Assembly (NCBI GenBank): GCA_000442125.1
Contig: KE546965.1
Location: forward strand, 744,001-808,000
Reading direction: 5' to 3'
DNA from: Opeltia flavorubescens
Lineage: Eukaryota; Ascomycota; Lecanoromycetes; Teloschistales; Teloschistaceae
DNA: 64,000 nucleotides
In this document: one piece after another, positions 47,316 to 59,750 of the stretch
Layout of the letters: every line of letters begins with the position of its first letter
How positions within the stretch are numbered: the first letter of the stretch is position 1
Position numbers and translations under genes: made by a program
The notes under the pieces: generated by a model
Seen by the model: only the letters and a program-made list of their open reading frames with translations
Told to the model about the DNA's origin: nothing
Database searches by the model: none

Positions 47316-49094
47316 CTACCTCCCTCCACCAAACCCCACTGAATTGGCCCCGGACTCCGACTTTGCATCTTTCGAAACACTGTTCTTCTGCGCATCTTCG
47401 ACGCTCTTGCGACTATCCTTCATTTCCTTGCGCAATGTCTCTACTTCCTTGCGCATCGCCTGGTAGAACTCGGAACTTTCTCCTTCATCCGATGAGGAAA
47501 TAGAAGTGGAGTCGGCTGAAAGGGAAGGTGCAGCGAGTCGTGCCCTAGCGATGGATAAAAGGGTGGCGACGAAAGCTTCCTGCAGATAGGCAAAGCTGAA
47601 ACCTTCTGTGAGTTTTGCGATTAGGGGGATTGAGGAGGCAGGGATGGGGATTTTGGATGTGTGCGATAGCTTAGATCTGGAATGCATGTAGTTTGTAAGC
47701 AGGGCTATCGATGCAAGAGGATTACGTTAGGAGTAAAGAAAATGCAGCTGGGTTGTCTTACCTCCAGAATTCGCAGTATCGAGTTCGTTCTGCTTCGGCG
47801 GGGAGGGCGAAATGGTATTTCCGGTCGAATCGGCTTGGTCGTTTGGATATTCCGGCGTCGAGCTTGTCCACTTCAAAGGGGATTGTCAGTCACTGTATAT
47901 ATGGTATATTGAATAGGAATCAAGAGCGTACAGTAATTGGTACTCCCGATCATCATGATACCATCATTACCTTCAAGTCCGTCTACCTCATTCAGGAAGA
48001 AGCTTCGGACACTGTTGGTTACGAGACTATCGATATCTTCAAGGACGAGCAGACATGGCGCTGTATGTCGAGCCTTTTGAAAGATCTCGCGGATGTCATC
48101 TTGAGCACAACTTCTTCCGAGTGACTTGACATACAGCGTTGGGATGGGGTTGGGTCGGTGGGCTAGGGAGTGCATCAGAGCTTTGACTGAGATCGTTTTT
48201 CCATTACCGGGCAACCCGTGTAGAATGATACCGCGCTTCAATTATCAATTCAATTACGGCAGGAATTTGAGTGAGTGAACTTACCTTCCAAGGCACGGCA
48301 AAGGACTTGTAGTCTTCCTTACGGTCGAAGAAGCCTTCAATGTCAGCGATAAGCTGAGCCTTCATTTCAGGATCAAGAATGACATCTTGCCAACTGCATG
48401 CTTGAACGCCCTGCCAGAGTTTGCGGTTCTTTCGCCAATGGCCTCGATCATAAACCCAAATTTCGTCATGGAGCTGTTCTTTTTGCTTGGAAGCTTCAAC
48501 GATCAGTCTGTCCACGAATTGCGATTGGCCGTTGATGACGTCCCCTTCCTTACGTGGATACACTATCCAATGGAAATCGACGTGAGAGTACTCGAACTCG
48601 TAGTAGTTGGCTTCATAGACGTGGAAGTACTCGCCGTTCCAGCAATAGTCATACTTTCCAAACTCGACGTCGTATTTGAGACGTCCAGTGCCTGGAGGGG
48701 CGTCTTCGATTTGCTTATATCTTCTTGATGCGTAGAAATCAAAATTGCCGGTATGTAGCGTGGCAGAAGCAAGCCCAGCTTTGGCAAGCTTAAGTAGCCC
48801 CGTTGATCTTGGTGTTTGAGTGACGGTACATTGAGGATAGTGTCTTCGAAGTGCTTCCAGAATAGAAAAGGCTGGCAGGCGTCTTGAAATGGAAAATTGG
48901 TTGAATATTTCTCTCATGAAGTTGGAACGAGCATCGCCAAAGAAAGCTGACTTCTGATTGGATGGACTGGCAAGTGTGGTAGCGGAGGCTCTGAAACGGC
49001 TAGGGAGAAGGAACAGCTGGCTATCTACTTGTACAGCAGACCAGGATGAAGTGCATGCGAGCGCTCGTGGGCGACATGGGCAACGAGATAGCAT
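47316..49094 (-). CDS. BCS1-like AAA ATPase
   Basis: Exons complement(47316..47676, 47762..47870, 47932..48235, 48285..49094), 1584 nt, 527 aa. A BCS1-type N-terminal region ([59 protein letters not shown]) precedes the AAA module: Walker A GLPGNGKT near residue 279, Walker [11 protein letters not shown], sensor [13 protein letters not shown] and arginine finger [12 protein letters not shown]. The C-terminal tail is a Lys/Glu coiled coil ending in GFGGGR. Fungi hold many such paralogues besides the mitochondrial Rieske-protein chaperone; substrates are unknown. The very N-terminus may lie on an upstream exon because the frame is open to an AG at about 49120. Confidence 0.88.
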
Positions 49095-49741
49095 GACCAG
49101 CTTCAACAGCTCATTGGCGGTCTATATCTGGACGTGACAGCAAGCGTAGACGAAGGATGCTGAGAGCGGGAGCTAGGCTGCGGATGGCTAAAATCGTGGA
49201 CGCTAGCTAACCGAAGCTGGACTACGCCCAATCCTCTGAGTCCTGTAATTTCTTTCCTTCTTCAGCTCTGTCTGCTCGCTCGTAGGAGTGACTGTTGACT
49301 TGTGTCTGAGATTCCCAACACGTAATGGAACAAGCACGGAGAAGCACACTTTCTACGCAATGGTTGCAATGGGACAATCAGATGGTGCTGTTGACGTGGC
49401 TGCTATGACACCACTTGCTATGAAAACGGGGATCGCTGTTCACGATTGATGTTTACCTGAAGGTAGTGCCAAATCTCATCGTGTAGTTTGACCACCTATG
49501 TCGGCTGTGGCGTCTCGCCTGGTAAGGATAGATAACGGCGGCATGATTCAAGGATTGAGGCGATGCACCAATCCTCCAGATTGCGGTCATCCTCAGCCAT
49601 GCCTAATTCAATAATCTTATTGTATATATCACATCTATCCGTCATAGTATTGAAAGCTTGTTATCCTGCAGTTCTCTTTTCATCTCGAAATCCTTCGTCC
49701 TCGACACCCTCCCAAATTCGTACCGCCCTTTCGCTGCGATC
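49095..49741. other. divergent intergenic region, no gene seen
   Basis: Shared upstream region of the AAA gene (-) and the RTA1-like gene (+). Confidence 0.6.
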
Positions 49742-51127
49742 ATGACGAATTCCACAAATTCCACGTGTATGTCGCTTCCAATCGTCAGCGATCAAGATGC
49801 TGACTCTCGACAGCAACCGACAATGGCCCCGACAAATTTTATCCTTACGACCCCTCGTTCCCCCTCGCTCTTGTTTTCGCCTTTCTCTTCTCCATCGCTG
49901 GCCTGTATCACCTATACCTATATTTCCGTAATCGTGCCTGGTTCTTGTACTTCATCCTCGTGGGTATCGCAAGTAAGTCCAGCCTTGACATTTACCCAAC
50001 CAGATATTAATCGCTGTCTAGTGGAGGCACTAGGCTTTTGGGCAAGAGCATACAACGCCAAGAACCTCAAAAATTTCAATAGCTACAGCACATCCTTTCT
50101 CCTTGTCATGTACGTTGATCTCCACTGGTGCCCAATCGCATGAATCCGCCTCTGGTCGATGAGGGATTCCAGATATCAGTCGGCTGACATCATCTCGCTA
50201 GGCTTGCGCCTTCGTTCTTAGCTGCAGGTCTCTACCAGACGTTTGGTCGTATGCTCTACTTCACCGTTCCACCGTCCCACCGTACCTTCCGAAGCCTGTT
50301 CCTTCCTGCCCGCTTCATCGCTCCATTCTTTGTCGTTTTCGACGTCGTCTCCTTTTTCGTTCAACTTATCGGATTGACCGTTGCTATCCAGAAAATCAGG
50401 GCAAAGGACCCCAAGGGCCAAAAGACAGGTATAGACATACTGCGCTTTGGTTTGATAATGCAGACATGTGTCTTTGGCATCTTCGCCATTCTTTCAATGC
50501 GCATCGTGCTAATTAGCAAACGTTGGCAATTCGCGTGGCCTGACGGCGGAGAGTGGAAACGCTTGGGCTGGGTCGTATCGATTGGGAGTTATCTGATCAC
50601 GGTAAGCCTTCACGTCAGAGTCGTTGTATGGACAAGCTCGTGGTTGCTAATTTGGGTTCGCGCAGTTTCGCGCAGTATACCGCATCTTTGAGTATACAAT
50701 CAACGGTGGGGAGAATTACTTAGGAGACCACGAATGGCCTGGTTACGCTTTCGATGCGCTACCAATGGTTGTCCTTCTCGTCATCGTCGCCCTATTTCAC
50801 CCTGGCAACTACCTCCCAGGGACCCATATGTCCTTCAACCACGCTTACAAGAGGATCGGTAACCCTGGAAACAAATCGTCGGAGTTGAGATCCAAAGGAG
50901 TAGAGCTTAACAGGGCTCCATATGTGGCTATACAGTCAGCCGAAAATGGTGATTGGAGGGCGCCCCAGCACAACCGTCAAATATCAACATCTTCGCAAGA
51001 CGAATGGGGCTCGTCGCTTCCGCAAGTGGTAGATCCACATAACCCGGAGGAGAACGTCTATAGGCCATACAGACCGCGGAGCCCAAGTCCGAATCCCCAA
51101 GAAGGCTTGCTACATGATCGAGCATAG
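49742..51127 (+). CDS. RTA1-like seven-TM protein (lipid-translocating exporter family)
   Basis: Exons 49742..49766, 49814..49972, 50022..50109, 50202..50601, 50666..51127, 1134 nt, 377 aa. YPYDPSFPLALVFAFLFSIA, then APSFLAAGLYQTFGRMLYF, ARFIAPFFVVFDVVSFFVQL, TFRAVYRIFEYTINGGE and HEWPGYAFDALPMVVLLVIV mark the RTA1 family, with seven hydrophobic helices. Members sit in plasma or vacuolar membrane and are linked to lipid movement, azole and aminocholesterol resistance, and stress. The 90-residue C-terminus is polar, Ser/Pro/Asn-rich and probably cytosolic. The first exon is only 25 nt (MTNSTNST) and adds N-glycosylation sites at the outer N-terminus. Confidence 0.9.
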
Positions 51128-52765
51128 TTGTTACTGATCTGATACCCTGATATGCTGTTTTAGCACGGCATGAGTATATATAATAGATTGCGCTGCTTGG
51201 AGTAATACAAACCTGACTTAGGTTACATTACGGTTATCTCATTGGGGGATATCTCCGAACAAATGCTACCATTCAACCAATATTTAAAGAAGACTGCCAG
51301 GCTTCCAAATCACTCCCTGTCTAGTTTTGGGTCTGTTAGGCATGGCGATTTTGCCGAATCGACATTCCTCATCATCACTAGCACCCGGACTGCGGCTCTT
51401 GAGGTATTATAAGAAGAGCATGGGTATAGTTGTACAGAAATACAAATTGCTGTCAGATACGATCTCGGGTGGACCATATAGTCTTATGCGGATGAGACTG
51501 ATTGTTGTTGTCGCACTTTTCAGACCCGGTAGAAGAATCCTTCACGATAGTAAATCGATTCAACAGGCAATTTCTTTTTGCTAAACTCGAATTGGTGATA
51601 TTCTGCTTGGTTTCGTTCTTTTCAGAATCATTACTTTACTTCTTTTCGCTTGCTCTGCAGATCATTTCGTTGTTGAACTTGTTACACGCTCTCTATCAGC
51701 GGTCAGCCTGGAATCTCTACTTGGAAAACGTCATCTCGTAGAAGGCCTGTCTCATACTTCGCTCCATGTACTACCAATCAACTAGATCGGGACCCAACAT
51801 TTTTTGCGTCTGAATTGTCAAGGAATCTCTGGATACTTGGCATACCACTATTACTGGCTGCGCAAGGCGTTGCATTTCTACTTAGGTTTCTCTCGGTGTC
51901 ATACCCGATTGCGATAGCCCAAGTAGGCCAAGCCCGTGAAGACTCGGCAGCTTCCGTTCTTTGGTAGTTCATTCTGTCATCAAAGAAGCCAAGTCTTATG
52001 TCGTACAGGTCAGAAACGGCTCAGTTGTGGTGCGCAACCGTGTGTTATGCATGTCAGCTTTTAGCAACCCCCACAACGCTTCGTCTCAACATCCGCGGAT
52101 CCTGCACATCATCACGGATGTCCGTGGTCTACGCTCACTCAGATATTCATGTCTGCAGACACGCTTACAGAATGCCTCTGATTGATCGTTCGAATTGGAT
52201 ACTGTAGTATCTCATGCTGACATGCATCATAGCCTTACGCCACCAGGATTTCTCTAGATCCGCTCGGATAGCCCCCGCGCAGAAATCCGTACTTCGCCTC
52301 GCAGATGCATCGACAAGAGATCCATCGTGCATTTCCCAGCAACAGAAAAAGCTTGGACTCGCCCACCTCGCGAGATGTTCTCGCAGGTCGTAACGCTTCA
52401 ATGCGCACCCCTTGAATACAAATCCTCTTTCAATTTGGCAAAAGTCTTATTTCCAGGCAAACGGGCATCTGCATCAGGTAACAATCTGCAAGCTTTCTGA
52501 CCTGATCCATGTGAAAGACGGCAGCCTCGTCGCAGGACATACTGGGTTTCCGCAACCATCATTGATGAACAACCCGCTGCTGCCCCAGCGTTCGACTTGA
52601 GGGCGACATCCACCGCTTGCTGGCTTATAAGGGTATCGCATGCCCCTACTCGAAGCTGTTCGTCACAAGTTCTTACTTGGCCTCTGGTTTTCACCAACCG
52701 AAGTACAACCCATTAATTTCGATTTTTTCAATTATCTCTTCAGCAACTTGCGACAGTGAACAGTG
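51128..52765. other. intergenic, 1.6 kb, no gene supported
   Basis: A plus-strand stretch at about 51785-51966 reads as a hydrophobic peptide (LWILGIPLLLAAQGVAFLLR) without a start or neighbours that splice to it. It may be a chance frame or a gene remnant. Confidence 0.45.
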
Positions 52766-54031
52766 ATGTCAGAAAAGCCTAAACCGCTGTCCGACTACTC
52801 ACCCGAATACCTGCACGAATACAATGGCGACAGCCTCTACGCCGTCTCCATACTTTTCATCGTCCTCGTCTTTCTATGCGTCACCCTCCGCTTCTACGCC
52901 CGGAGGATGGGTGACGTTGCCTGGGGTCTCGATGATTCCCTCATCATTCCCGGCGCAATATTCTGTCTCGCCCTCTGTACCGCCGCCTTGAGTGAGTACC
53001 CATTTAATCCCTCCGAAAAACCGAACCCCAGCCATTGACTTTTCCCCTTCCAATTAGTCGACCTTTCCGACAAAGCCCTCGGCTACCACGAACCCTACAT
53101 CCTAGCCACCCACCCTTCAAAACTAATCCGCCGCGCGAAATTCATCCTCGTAGCCCCCCTCCTCTACCTCAACGCTGTCCTCTTCCCAAAACTCGCAATC
53201 CTAGCCACATACCTCCGTATCTTCACCCCCTCCTCCTACCGAAAAATCTCCTGGGCGCTATTCATATTCTTGATAGCAAACTGGTTCACCTTCACCGTCG
53301 CGTGCTTCAAGATGTGTACGCCCTTGGCGTATCTTTGGGATCGAGGGATTGAGGGGGGAAGGTGTTTCGATATCAATTTGTTTTACAGGTGGAGTGCGTT
53401 TCCGAATATTGCTAGTGATGTTGCGATGTTGATATTGCCGATTCCGGTGGTGTGGAAGCTGCATACTAGTCGGAATGTTAAGGTTGGGTTGACGGTTATG
53501 TTTGCTACGGGGAGCATGTGAGTCATTCATTTCGCGACGCTTCTCTTTGACTCGATGTTGAGAAAAATTGTTTTTTTTTCGGCAATGGACGTTGATAAAG
53601 GGTATAGTGGCCTATTCACATCCATCCTCCGCTTCGCCGGCTACTTCCTCCACAACCCCATCGCCGACAACACCCACGCCGGCACATACCTCTACATCTA
53701 CGTCATCTGCGAAAGCGGCATGTATCTCATCGCTGCGTGCCTGCTCACGTATAAACCCCTCGGTAGGGTGTTTCGCAAAGATGGACCGCTGTCGATATCG
53801 AGTTTTAAGGCTAGGATGATGAGGACGGGGGGTTCGACGAGGACGAAGATGAGTTGGAGGTCTTCGTTGATGAAGAGGGGGGGTTCTGGGGGTGGGGAGA
53901 CGAGTGATGATGATGGGATTAGGTTGAGGGAGGCTAGTTTGGGGAGTGGGGGGTTGAGGGAGCTTGAGGGGGCGGTAGATGGGGGTGGGGGGAGGTATTC
54001 GGGTGGGGATGGGAAGGTATCACCAGTGTAG
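52766..54031 (+). CDS. Pth11-like/fungal rhodopsin-domain membrane protein
   Basis: Exons 52766..52991, 53058..53517, 53608..54031, 1110 nt, 369 aa. Seven-TM core: YAVSILFIVLVFLCVTLRFY-ARRM, WGLDDSLIIPGAIFCLALCT, KALGYHEPY, LYLNAVLFPKLAILATYLRI, ACFKMCTPLAYLWDRGIEGG, RCFDINLFYRWSAFPNIASD, MLILPIPVVWKLH and ESGMYLIAACLLTYKPLGRV. These are the hallmarks of the fungal rhodopsin domain shared with Pth11-type receptors. It lacks the extracellular CFEM domain. The C-terminal tail is Gly/Ser/Arg-rich. Role: possible surface sensing, ligand unknown. Confidence 0.88.
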
Positions 54032-54758
54032 GAGTTCTTTCTGGAAGGGAGGTGTATATGGGAACAAGGGAAACAAATTGGGAGGGAGTGGGATTTTGTA
54101 ATATGAATCTTGAGGTACATTTTATTGTCAGTCAGTAAAAAGCAATGTCTGAAGATCTATCGATTATCTATCCCGAGAATTATGTTTTTCATGCCTTACA
54201 CCCGTCACCCTATGCGCATTCCAAGCGCGGATTTCCCGAGTTTCATGGTACCTTGGGGGAAGAGGAATGGAGATACAGGCGCCTCGGCATTACTTTAAGT
54301 GCTCCGAAAAAAGATCGATTTGGATCTCTGGTCGCGTCGATGGAGAAATGTAGTGGTGGTCAAACTTTTCTCCTATGGGAGGCACTGCTTCTTTTTGTTA
54401 GGCGAAGCTTGATATTTATTGAATTCTTTCATCTATCAAAATACCGAGATGCGAGTAAATGTGTTGACCGCACGGATTTTACGTTAATCATGGGAAAAAG
54501 CTCTAATAGATTTTTCGAAAACGAACTTGTGCAGTAAAATGCGAGCGAGCTATTGTGCTTCATTTTATAAGGGAAAAAGAATTGGTGGTCATTGAAAATT
54601 GGTGATTATTGAGGACTGGAGATGTCTATCGCTCCTAGTGGCCAGTATTGTGTTCAGATATGAGGTGGATGAGAAGTCTACAATAGAAGGTTCTTCACCA
54701 TTCCCAAATTCAAGTCTTTCATCAATTAGCAGCTTACTTATGAATTCCAGTTCCCCGC
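54032..54758. other. intergenic, no gene seen
   Basis: Convergent 3' flanks. Confidence 0.6.
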
Positions 54759-56297
54759 CTAGGGTAGAGTAGTATAGTGTACTCCCGGTCGATAGTAGAG
54801 CATCTCGATACCTACCTCATCAAGAGATTCATTCATAGATGCCTGCAAAGTAAACATTCCCTCAATATTGATCGCGCGCAGATGTGGAAACTCCTGCTCT
54901 TTTCTTCTCGCAAGGCCTTCAAACATGTCCGCCGGATGTCCATCTTCCAGTTCCTGCTCGAAAAGGATCCACACCGTTACGATTGACGAAGGCAATATAT
55001 CCGCGAGTCGTCGGAACTTATTCTTTATGCCTGGTGTTTGAAAGGCTTTGGCGTTCAATTGTACACGTTGCAGAACTTTGAAGTCCTTGAGATCGCCGTC
55101 GATGAATTTCTGAAGATGGAAGCACGGGAAATAGCTGAACCTACGACGTTCTGGACTTGCCGATGAAGTAATGTCCAGCTCGATGAGGCTATGTGTCGCG
55201 TACGTCTTGAGCAAATTGATTATTCCGCGCATGTCGTAAATGGCCTGACCAGCCACGACGCCTACATGATGATACGTGAACTTTCGGAGGTGGGGGACTG
55301 TTCGGAGGAGCGCCTGCCAACGCCGGAGCTCGACAGCGCTCAGCTGGAAATTGATCGCTTCAATATGAAATCGATTAAGGAATCCGAGATCGAGATTAAG
55401 CTGTCTTGAGACTCGGTACAATTCATCATCAGCATCGTTCCCAATTCCTTCGCCGTCAATCCCCGAACCAAATAAGTGGCGCATCGACGGTAGGGCTGCG
55501 AAATAATAAAAGAGCCCGAAGTCTTCCGTACACTGGGGCTCAGCGCTTTCTATCCAGACAGATCGCAGCTTTCCCAAAGCCTTGCCTCTGAGTGGAGATT
55601 CTGGATCATTATTGGCCGCTGTAATGGTTCGCAACGTTTCTCTCATCGGCTCGATCTCGTACCAATTCCCACCAGTCACTTTCATTCTCTGGAGGTTTGG
55701 CAGCATTGTGAGAAGGAGAGCGATATGGTATTGGTACTCTCGTGGCTTCGGCAGCATTTCGTGCCATATTTCGCGATCAGAAAAGGTGGTCACCCACGGA
55801 TTGCTAGCTGCTTGAGCTTTTAGAAAGGGACGGCAATAAGCCGCTACTTCCTCTAGCTCACCAGCTTCATCTAGATCTTCGTCTTCCTCTGAACCGTCAT
55901 CTTCATCCGTATCGTCATCTTCGTCCGTATCGTCATCTTCGTCCGTATCGTCATCTTCATCCGTATCATCATCCTCATCAAGATTGTCCAGGCCCAAGCC
56001 GCCAATTCTGAGGTCGACAACATAGAACGCCATCCTCGGATTATCCAATATCCACCTCAAGAAGAGAAGCGGGTGATCATATATTGCAGGTTCTCCCCTT
56101 GGTGCTTCTTCAGGATCGGGGCCTTTTCCAAATTTTATCGTGGAATGTTGTTGCATCAACGCTCGGTGGTTCTGTAGCGCCAGTCCTGAAAGTCCATAGA
56201 TGTACTTATTCGTCAAGGCAAAGGAAATGAGATCATCCGGATCGAGTTCATCGATCAATACCAGGATGAGCTCAGGTGGGAGGGAAAAGAAACTCAT
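54759..56297 (-). CDS. F-box protein with acidic pentapeptide repeat
   Basis: Intronless, 512 aa. The N-terminal F-box is MSFFSLPPELILVLIDELDP-DDLISFALTNKYIYGLSG. Residues about 105-140 are a DTDED-type acidic repeat. The rest is a leucine-rich substrate-recognition region (LLLTMLPNLQRMKVTGGNWY, RLADILPSSIVTVWILFEQE). It should act in an SCF ubiquitin ligase through Skp1; target unknown. The open frame continues upstream to 56456, but the F-box begins at this ATG and the upstream residues look like 5' UTR. Confidence 0.88.
   Translation of the reverse strand: MSFFSLPPELILVLIDELDPDDLISFALTNKYIYGLSGLALQNHRALMQQHSTIKFGKGPDPEEAPRGEPAIYDHPLLFLRWILDNPRMAFYVVDLRIGGLGLDNLDEDDDTDEDDDTDEDDDTDEDDDTDEDDGSEEDEDLDEAGELEEVAAYCRPFLKAQAASNPWVTTFSDREIWHEMLPKPREYQYHIALLLTMLPNLQRMKVTGGNWYEIEPMRETLRTITAANNDPESPLRGKALGKLRSVWIESAEPQCTEDFGLFYYFAALPSMRHLFGSGIDGEGIGNDADDELYRVSRQLNLDLGFLNRFHIEAINFQLSAVELRRWQALLRTVPHLRKFTYHHVGVVAGQAIYDMRGIINLLKTYATHSLIELDITSSASPERRRFSYFPCFHLQKFIDGDLKDFKVLQRVQLNAKAFQTPGIKNKFRRLADILPSSIVTVWILFEQELEDGHPADMFEGLARRKEQEFPHLRAINIEGMFTLQASMNESLDEVGIEMLYYRPGVHYTTLP
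55894..55977 (-). repeat. 15-nt coding minisatellite in the F-box gene
   Basis: About four near-identical copies of a 15-nt unit encoding a DTDED-type pentapeptide. Whole-codon units keep the frame, so copy number can vary. Confidence 0.85.
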
Positions 56298-56787
56298 GAT
56301 CGTAAATGCGATGCCTCGCTTTTCGATTCGACAGAATGGTCGTGGTTGGATGCAACTTCCAATGGTAGTAGAGGGGCCTAGTCGGATTTCTTTTTCTTCG
56401 ATAAGGATCGTCGCAAAAGAGAATGTTTTGCAGGTCAGCGAATTTGAAGTAAACAAAGTGTAGAAATAATGTGTCTATCGAACAATGACACAACAAAATC
56501 CACATGGACAAAGAACTTTGAACAGATAATAATGTAACATTTTCATATGCATCATATGAGATATATGGTTGGAAATCCTTTGTTCAAAACCGCTTGATGT
56601 TATGACTTTGTCCTCTCAACAGTATCTATCAACACTCTCGCGGCTCCATGACAATTCCAAACATGACATAACAGCCAAAGGAGTCTGCGCCAGATTAGAT
56701 TTCGAGATCAGCAGAACGAGGAGCCTCTCCAGGGTTCGGTAGTGTTTGGGGCATCAAATCATATGAATGGTGTCATCCGCACAGCCG
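56298..56787. other. intergenic, no gene seen
   Basis: F-box gene promoter and 3' flank of the proline-rich gene. Confidence 0.55.
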
Positions 56788-57348
56788 TCATCTCAAGTCC
56801 AGCGGTGTCGTGGCGCTCGCCCACCTTGCCGATATGGCCCTGGGCACGACACGCTCGCCATAGGTCGGGTACAGCACGTGCCGAGGTACGTATCGTTCTT
56901 GTTGTTTCTCAGCAGGTCTATACCGTTCGTATGAAGAGACTCTGGGCTTTTGGCGCTCAATCCGGGGAGGTGGTGGCGGAGGTGGAGAGGGCTCTCGTTG
57001 ACGGTGGGTCACGCTTGGCTGAATAGACCGGGTATGGCGTTCCTGTCTCCGTTCGATTTTGGGGTGATATGAACTTGGCTTCCGAGACTGGTGATCTGAC
57101 TCTACTTCTTCGGCAATATCCTCTTCTTCATCTGATACATGCTCTTGGGCGTGCAATTGTTGGGCTTGCTGAAGGCTTCGAAGGATCGGATCGCGAGAGA
57201 GTGGAGTGGCGGTTACGATTTGCTTTGTGGGTGATGAAGGACGAGGAGTGATGCGTCGGTTGCTGAAGTAGCTGAGCATAGGGACGAGGGTTTCTACAGG
57301 GTCCGCTTTGGGTTTGGGTTTTGGATGCTTGGGACGTACCCATGCCAT
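56788..57348 (-). CDS. proline- and arginine-rich protein of unknown function
   Basis: Single exon, 186 aa. MAWVRPKHPKPKPKADPVET leads to VPMLSYFSNRRITPRPSSPT, an acidic stretch (VSDEEEDIAEEVESDHQ) and a proline run (PSPPPPPPPRIERQKPR). Composition suggests a disordered, possibly nuclear protein. No domain. Coding status rests on length, a good ATG and coherent composition. Confidence 0.55.
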   Translation of the reverse strand: MAWVRPKHPKPKPKADPVETLVPMLSYFSNRRITPRPSSPTKQIVTATPLSRDPILRSLQQAQQLHAQEHVSDEEEDIAEEVESDHQSRKPSSYHPKIERRQERHTRSIQPSVTHRQREPSPPPPPPPRIERQKPRVSSYERYRPAEKQQERYVPRHVLYPTYGERVVPRAISARWASATTPLDLR

Positions 57349-57716
57349 GCTGAGCAGAGGGAAATGATCGCTGGGGACTAAAGAGAAATTGTTTCTGATT
57401 CAAAATGCCCTGTCAGCTCTACTGTACGAGAGAGCAATGTCCGTGAGAACGATACTGAAAACCTTGAAGTGCAGTTTGGTTGATGAATTGCGGTGGCTGG
57501 TGTAAAGTGGCTGGCGTAGCGCGAAGTTAGTGCCACGAACTGGATGCCAAGGCTTGGCACGCAACCTCGTCCTCCGTCCCCCCCTCTTTGTCCTACCTAG
57601 GTTGTCAAGACATTATCATTGCGTAGATATTTCGGTACTTTGGTATTGTTGTAAGATATGTTGGAATTTAGCACTTCGTCGTTCGCATCGAATATTATTT
57701 CTCAGAAACTGTCAAT
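57349..57716. other. divergent intergenic region, no gene seen
   Basis: Between the proline-rich (-) and HET (+) genes. Confidence 0.6.
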
Positions 57717-59750
57717 ATGTCAGGTGATGCTCAAGTATGCAATGAATGCGAGCAACTGTTCTTAGAGCCAGAGCACCTCCAGGTTCTATGCTCGGACTTC
57801 TCACTTCACAACGTAGAAAGGCACACGCTATCCTACCGACGTAAAACCAGGGCCCTAAAGTCGAACTCAATCCGAGGATGTGGGCTGTGTAGGATACTAG
57901 TCAACTATTTCAAGCTAGATACAGACTTTTGGAAAGGAGTCAACCTAGGATTATCAGACAAGAGTCCTGAAGAAGTAGTCTTTGCTTTATACCTGGTCGA
58001 TATTGCCCCGCTCGTTCTATCCGTAAATTTGGAAGGTGTAAAGGAAATTAGAGGAGACAAGGACTGGCTTGCATTTGAGCTCCTCACGACACCAGGTATA
58101 TCGAATGTAAATTTACATCTTCGCGTGGCTGAACTCTTTCAGATGATCCTGCGGCGCAGTATTTTCCTGGTCGGCTTGCGAACCATGATGTCGGCAGTAG
58201 CCAAAGCTTTAAGCTCGTGAGGCAGTGGATGACTGAATGCGATATCAACCATCCCAATTGCACCAAAGTCGAGGAACCGAGTCTCCCAACGCGTGTCCTG
58301 GATGTATTCTCGGCGACGAGTCCTACAGGTCTAAATCTGTTCGTGGCTGAAGGTCGAACAGGAGAGTACGCTTGCCTCAGCTATTGCTGGGGGTTCTACA
58401 AACCAGCAAATGCAGTTAACAGGTGCTAGTCTGCCGACTCTGCTTAGAAGCATTTCACCAACGCACTTACCACAGTCCATACAAGATGCAGTACTCACTG
58501 CCCGGAGGATAGGCATACGCTACCTTTGGGTTGATGCACTTTGCATCCTTCAAGACTCGGCAGAAGACAAAGGTCGAGAAATTGAAAGGATGGGTGAGAT
58601 TTATAGTAATGCAAACCTTACCATTGCGGCGGCTAATGCCGACGACTGTTCTGATGGTTTTCTTGCCAAACGTGATCGATGGTGGTCTGACGCCGACAGC
58701 CCCCCGATCCGTCTTCCTTTTCTCTGTCCGGACTGGAGCGAAGGGAATATTTCTTTGGTGAGATATGGTACTCCAGCTGGCCGAGAACCACTTTATAGCC
58801 GGTCTTGGCCATTCCAAGAGCATTTGCTCTCGCCTCGAGTACTCATGTATGGGTCAGAGCAGGTGCTGTGGGTTTGCCAGCAAGATGCACCAATTGGGAC
58901 AGGCGCGACCTTCAAAGACGGAGGGCCAGCGTACGATTCCTCAGTGACGGAGCAAAAATACATGAGGATGTTCCTTCACAAGCCTTCTGTAATATCACGT
59001 GGATTCGCAAGACGAAATCTTTGGATTGATCTAGTGGCTGAATACTCACCTCGAAAACAAAGCATACCGGATGACAAAATCCATGCTCTCCGTGGCATCG
59101 CTTCTCGGTACCAGCGTTATATGAAGGACGAGTATATCGCTGGCCTGTGGAAAAGCTGGCTCATACCCGGTTTGATGTGGAAAAGATCTCAAGAGATTCA
59201 GGGCCAACAGAAACGGCAATATCCTTCATGGTCGTGGTTATCCATCGATAGTGGGGTGGTCATGGAGAAAGCCGATAATGATATCTACAGCTTCGAGAAT
59301 CTTTGCAATGTCGAATATGTTGCCTACAGCGCCGACATTGATAACGCCTCTCGTAGTCCATTTGGCTTACTCCCAAACGCGGTCCTACATCTGCGTGGCC
59401 ACATTACGAGATTTGAGGACCCGGCGTGGAACAAGATGCGACACCTAACCACTGATCCAGAAGTAGATAATGTGAGATTTCTGCGACCACAACCGGCGCG
59501 CATAGTCTTGGACTTCACGACATTATCATTGTTGGACTTGATGGCTGAGAGACCGATTTGGTGTTTGCCTGTCATACGAACAAAGGTGGCGGATCAAAGG
59601 ACTGATAGGTATGTAGGCTGGGCTGTGCAGGGTCTGTTGCTTTCACATGACTCGCATTTCAATTTTTACAAGCGCATTGGATGGTTCATCAGTGATGTTG
59701 GCAATGGAGAGTTTTCGGGAGGGCGGCGGCAGGATATTTTCGTCCGATGA
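57717..59750 (+). CDS. HET-domain (heterokaryon incompatibility) protein
   Basis: Exon 57717..58096, a 46-nt intron, then coding to 59750. The N-terminus MSGDAQVCNECEQLFLEPEH and CGLCRILVNYF are the usual Cys-rich lead. After splicing come RLANHDVGSSQSFKLVRQWM, then YACLSYCWG (HET block A), YLWVDALCILQDS and REIERMGEIYSNANLTIAAA (blocks B and C), YSRSWPFQEHLLSPRVL, and SWSWLSIDSG. HET proteins trigger cell death when unlike strains fuse. The part before about 58390 and the part after it lie in different frames across a short G run. No intron of normal size fits there, so this copy may be inactive or the run may be miscounted. Confidence 0.8.

Noticed and set aside
51785-51966. hydrophobic plus-strand open stretch that might be a membrane protein exon
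   Set aside because: No start codon, no splice partners found upstream or downstream.
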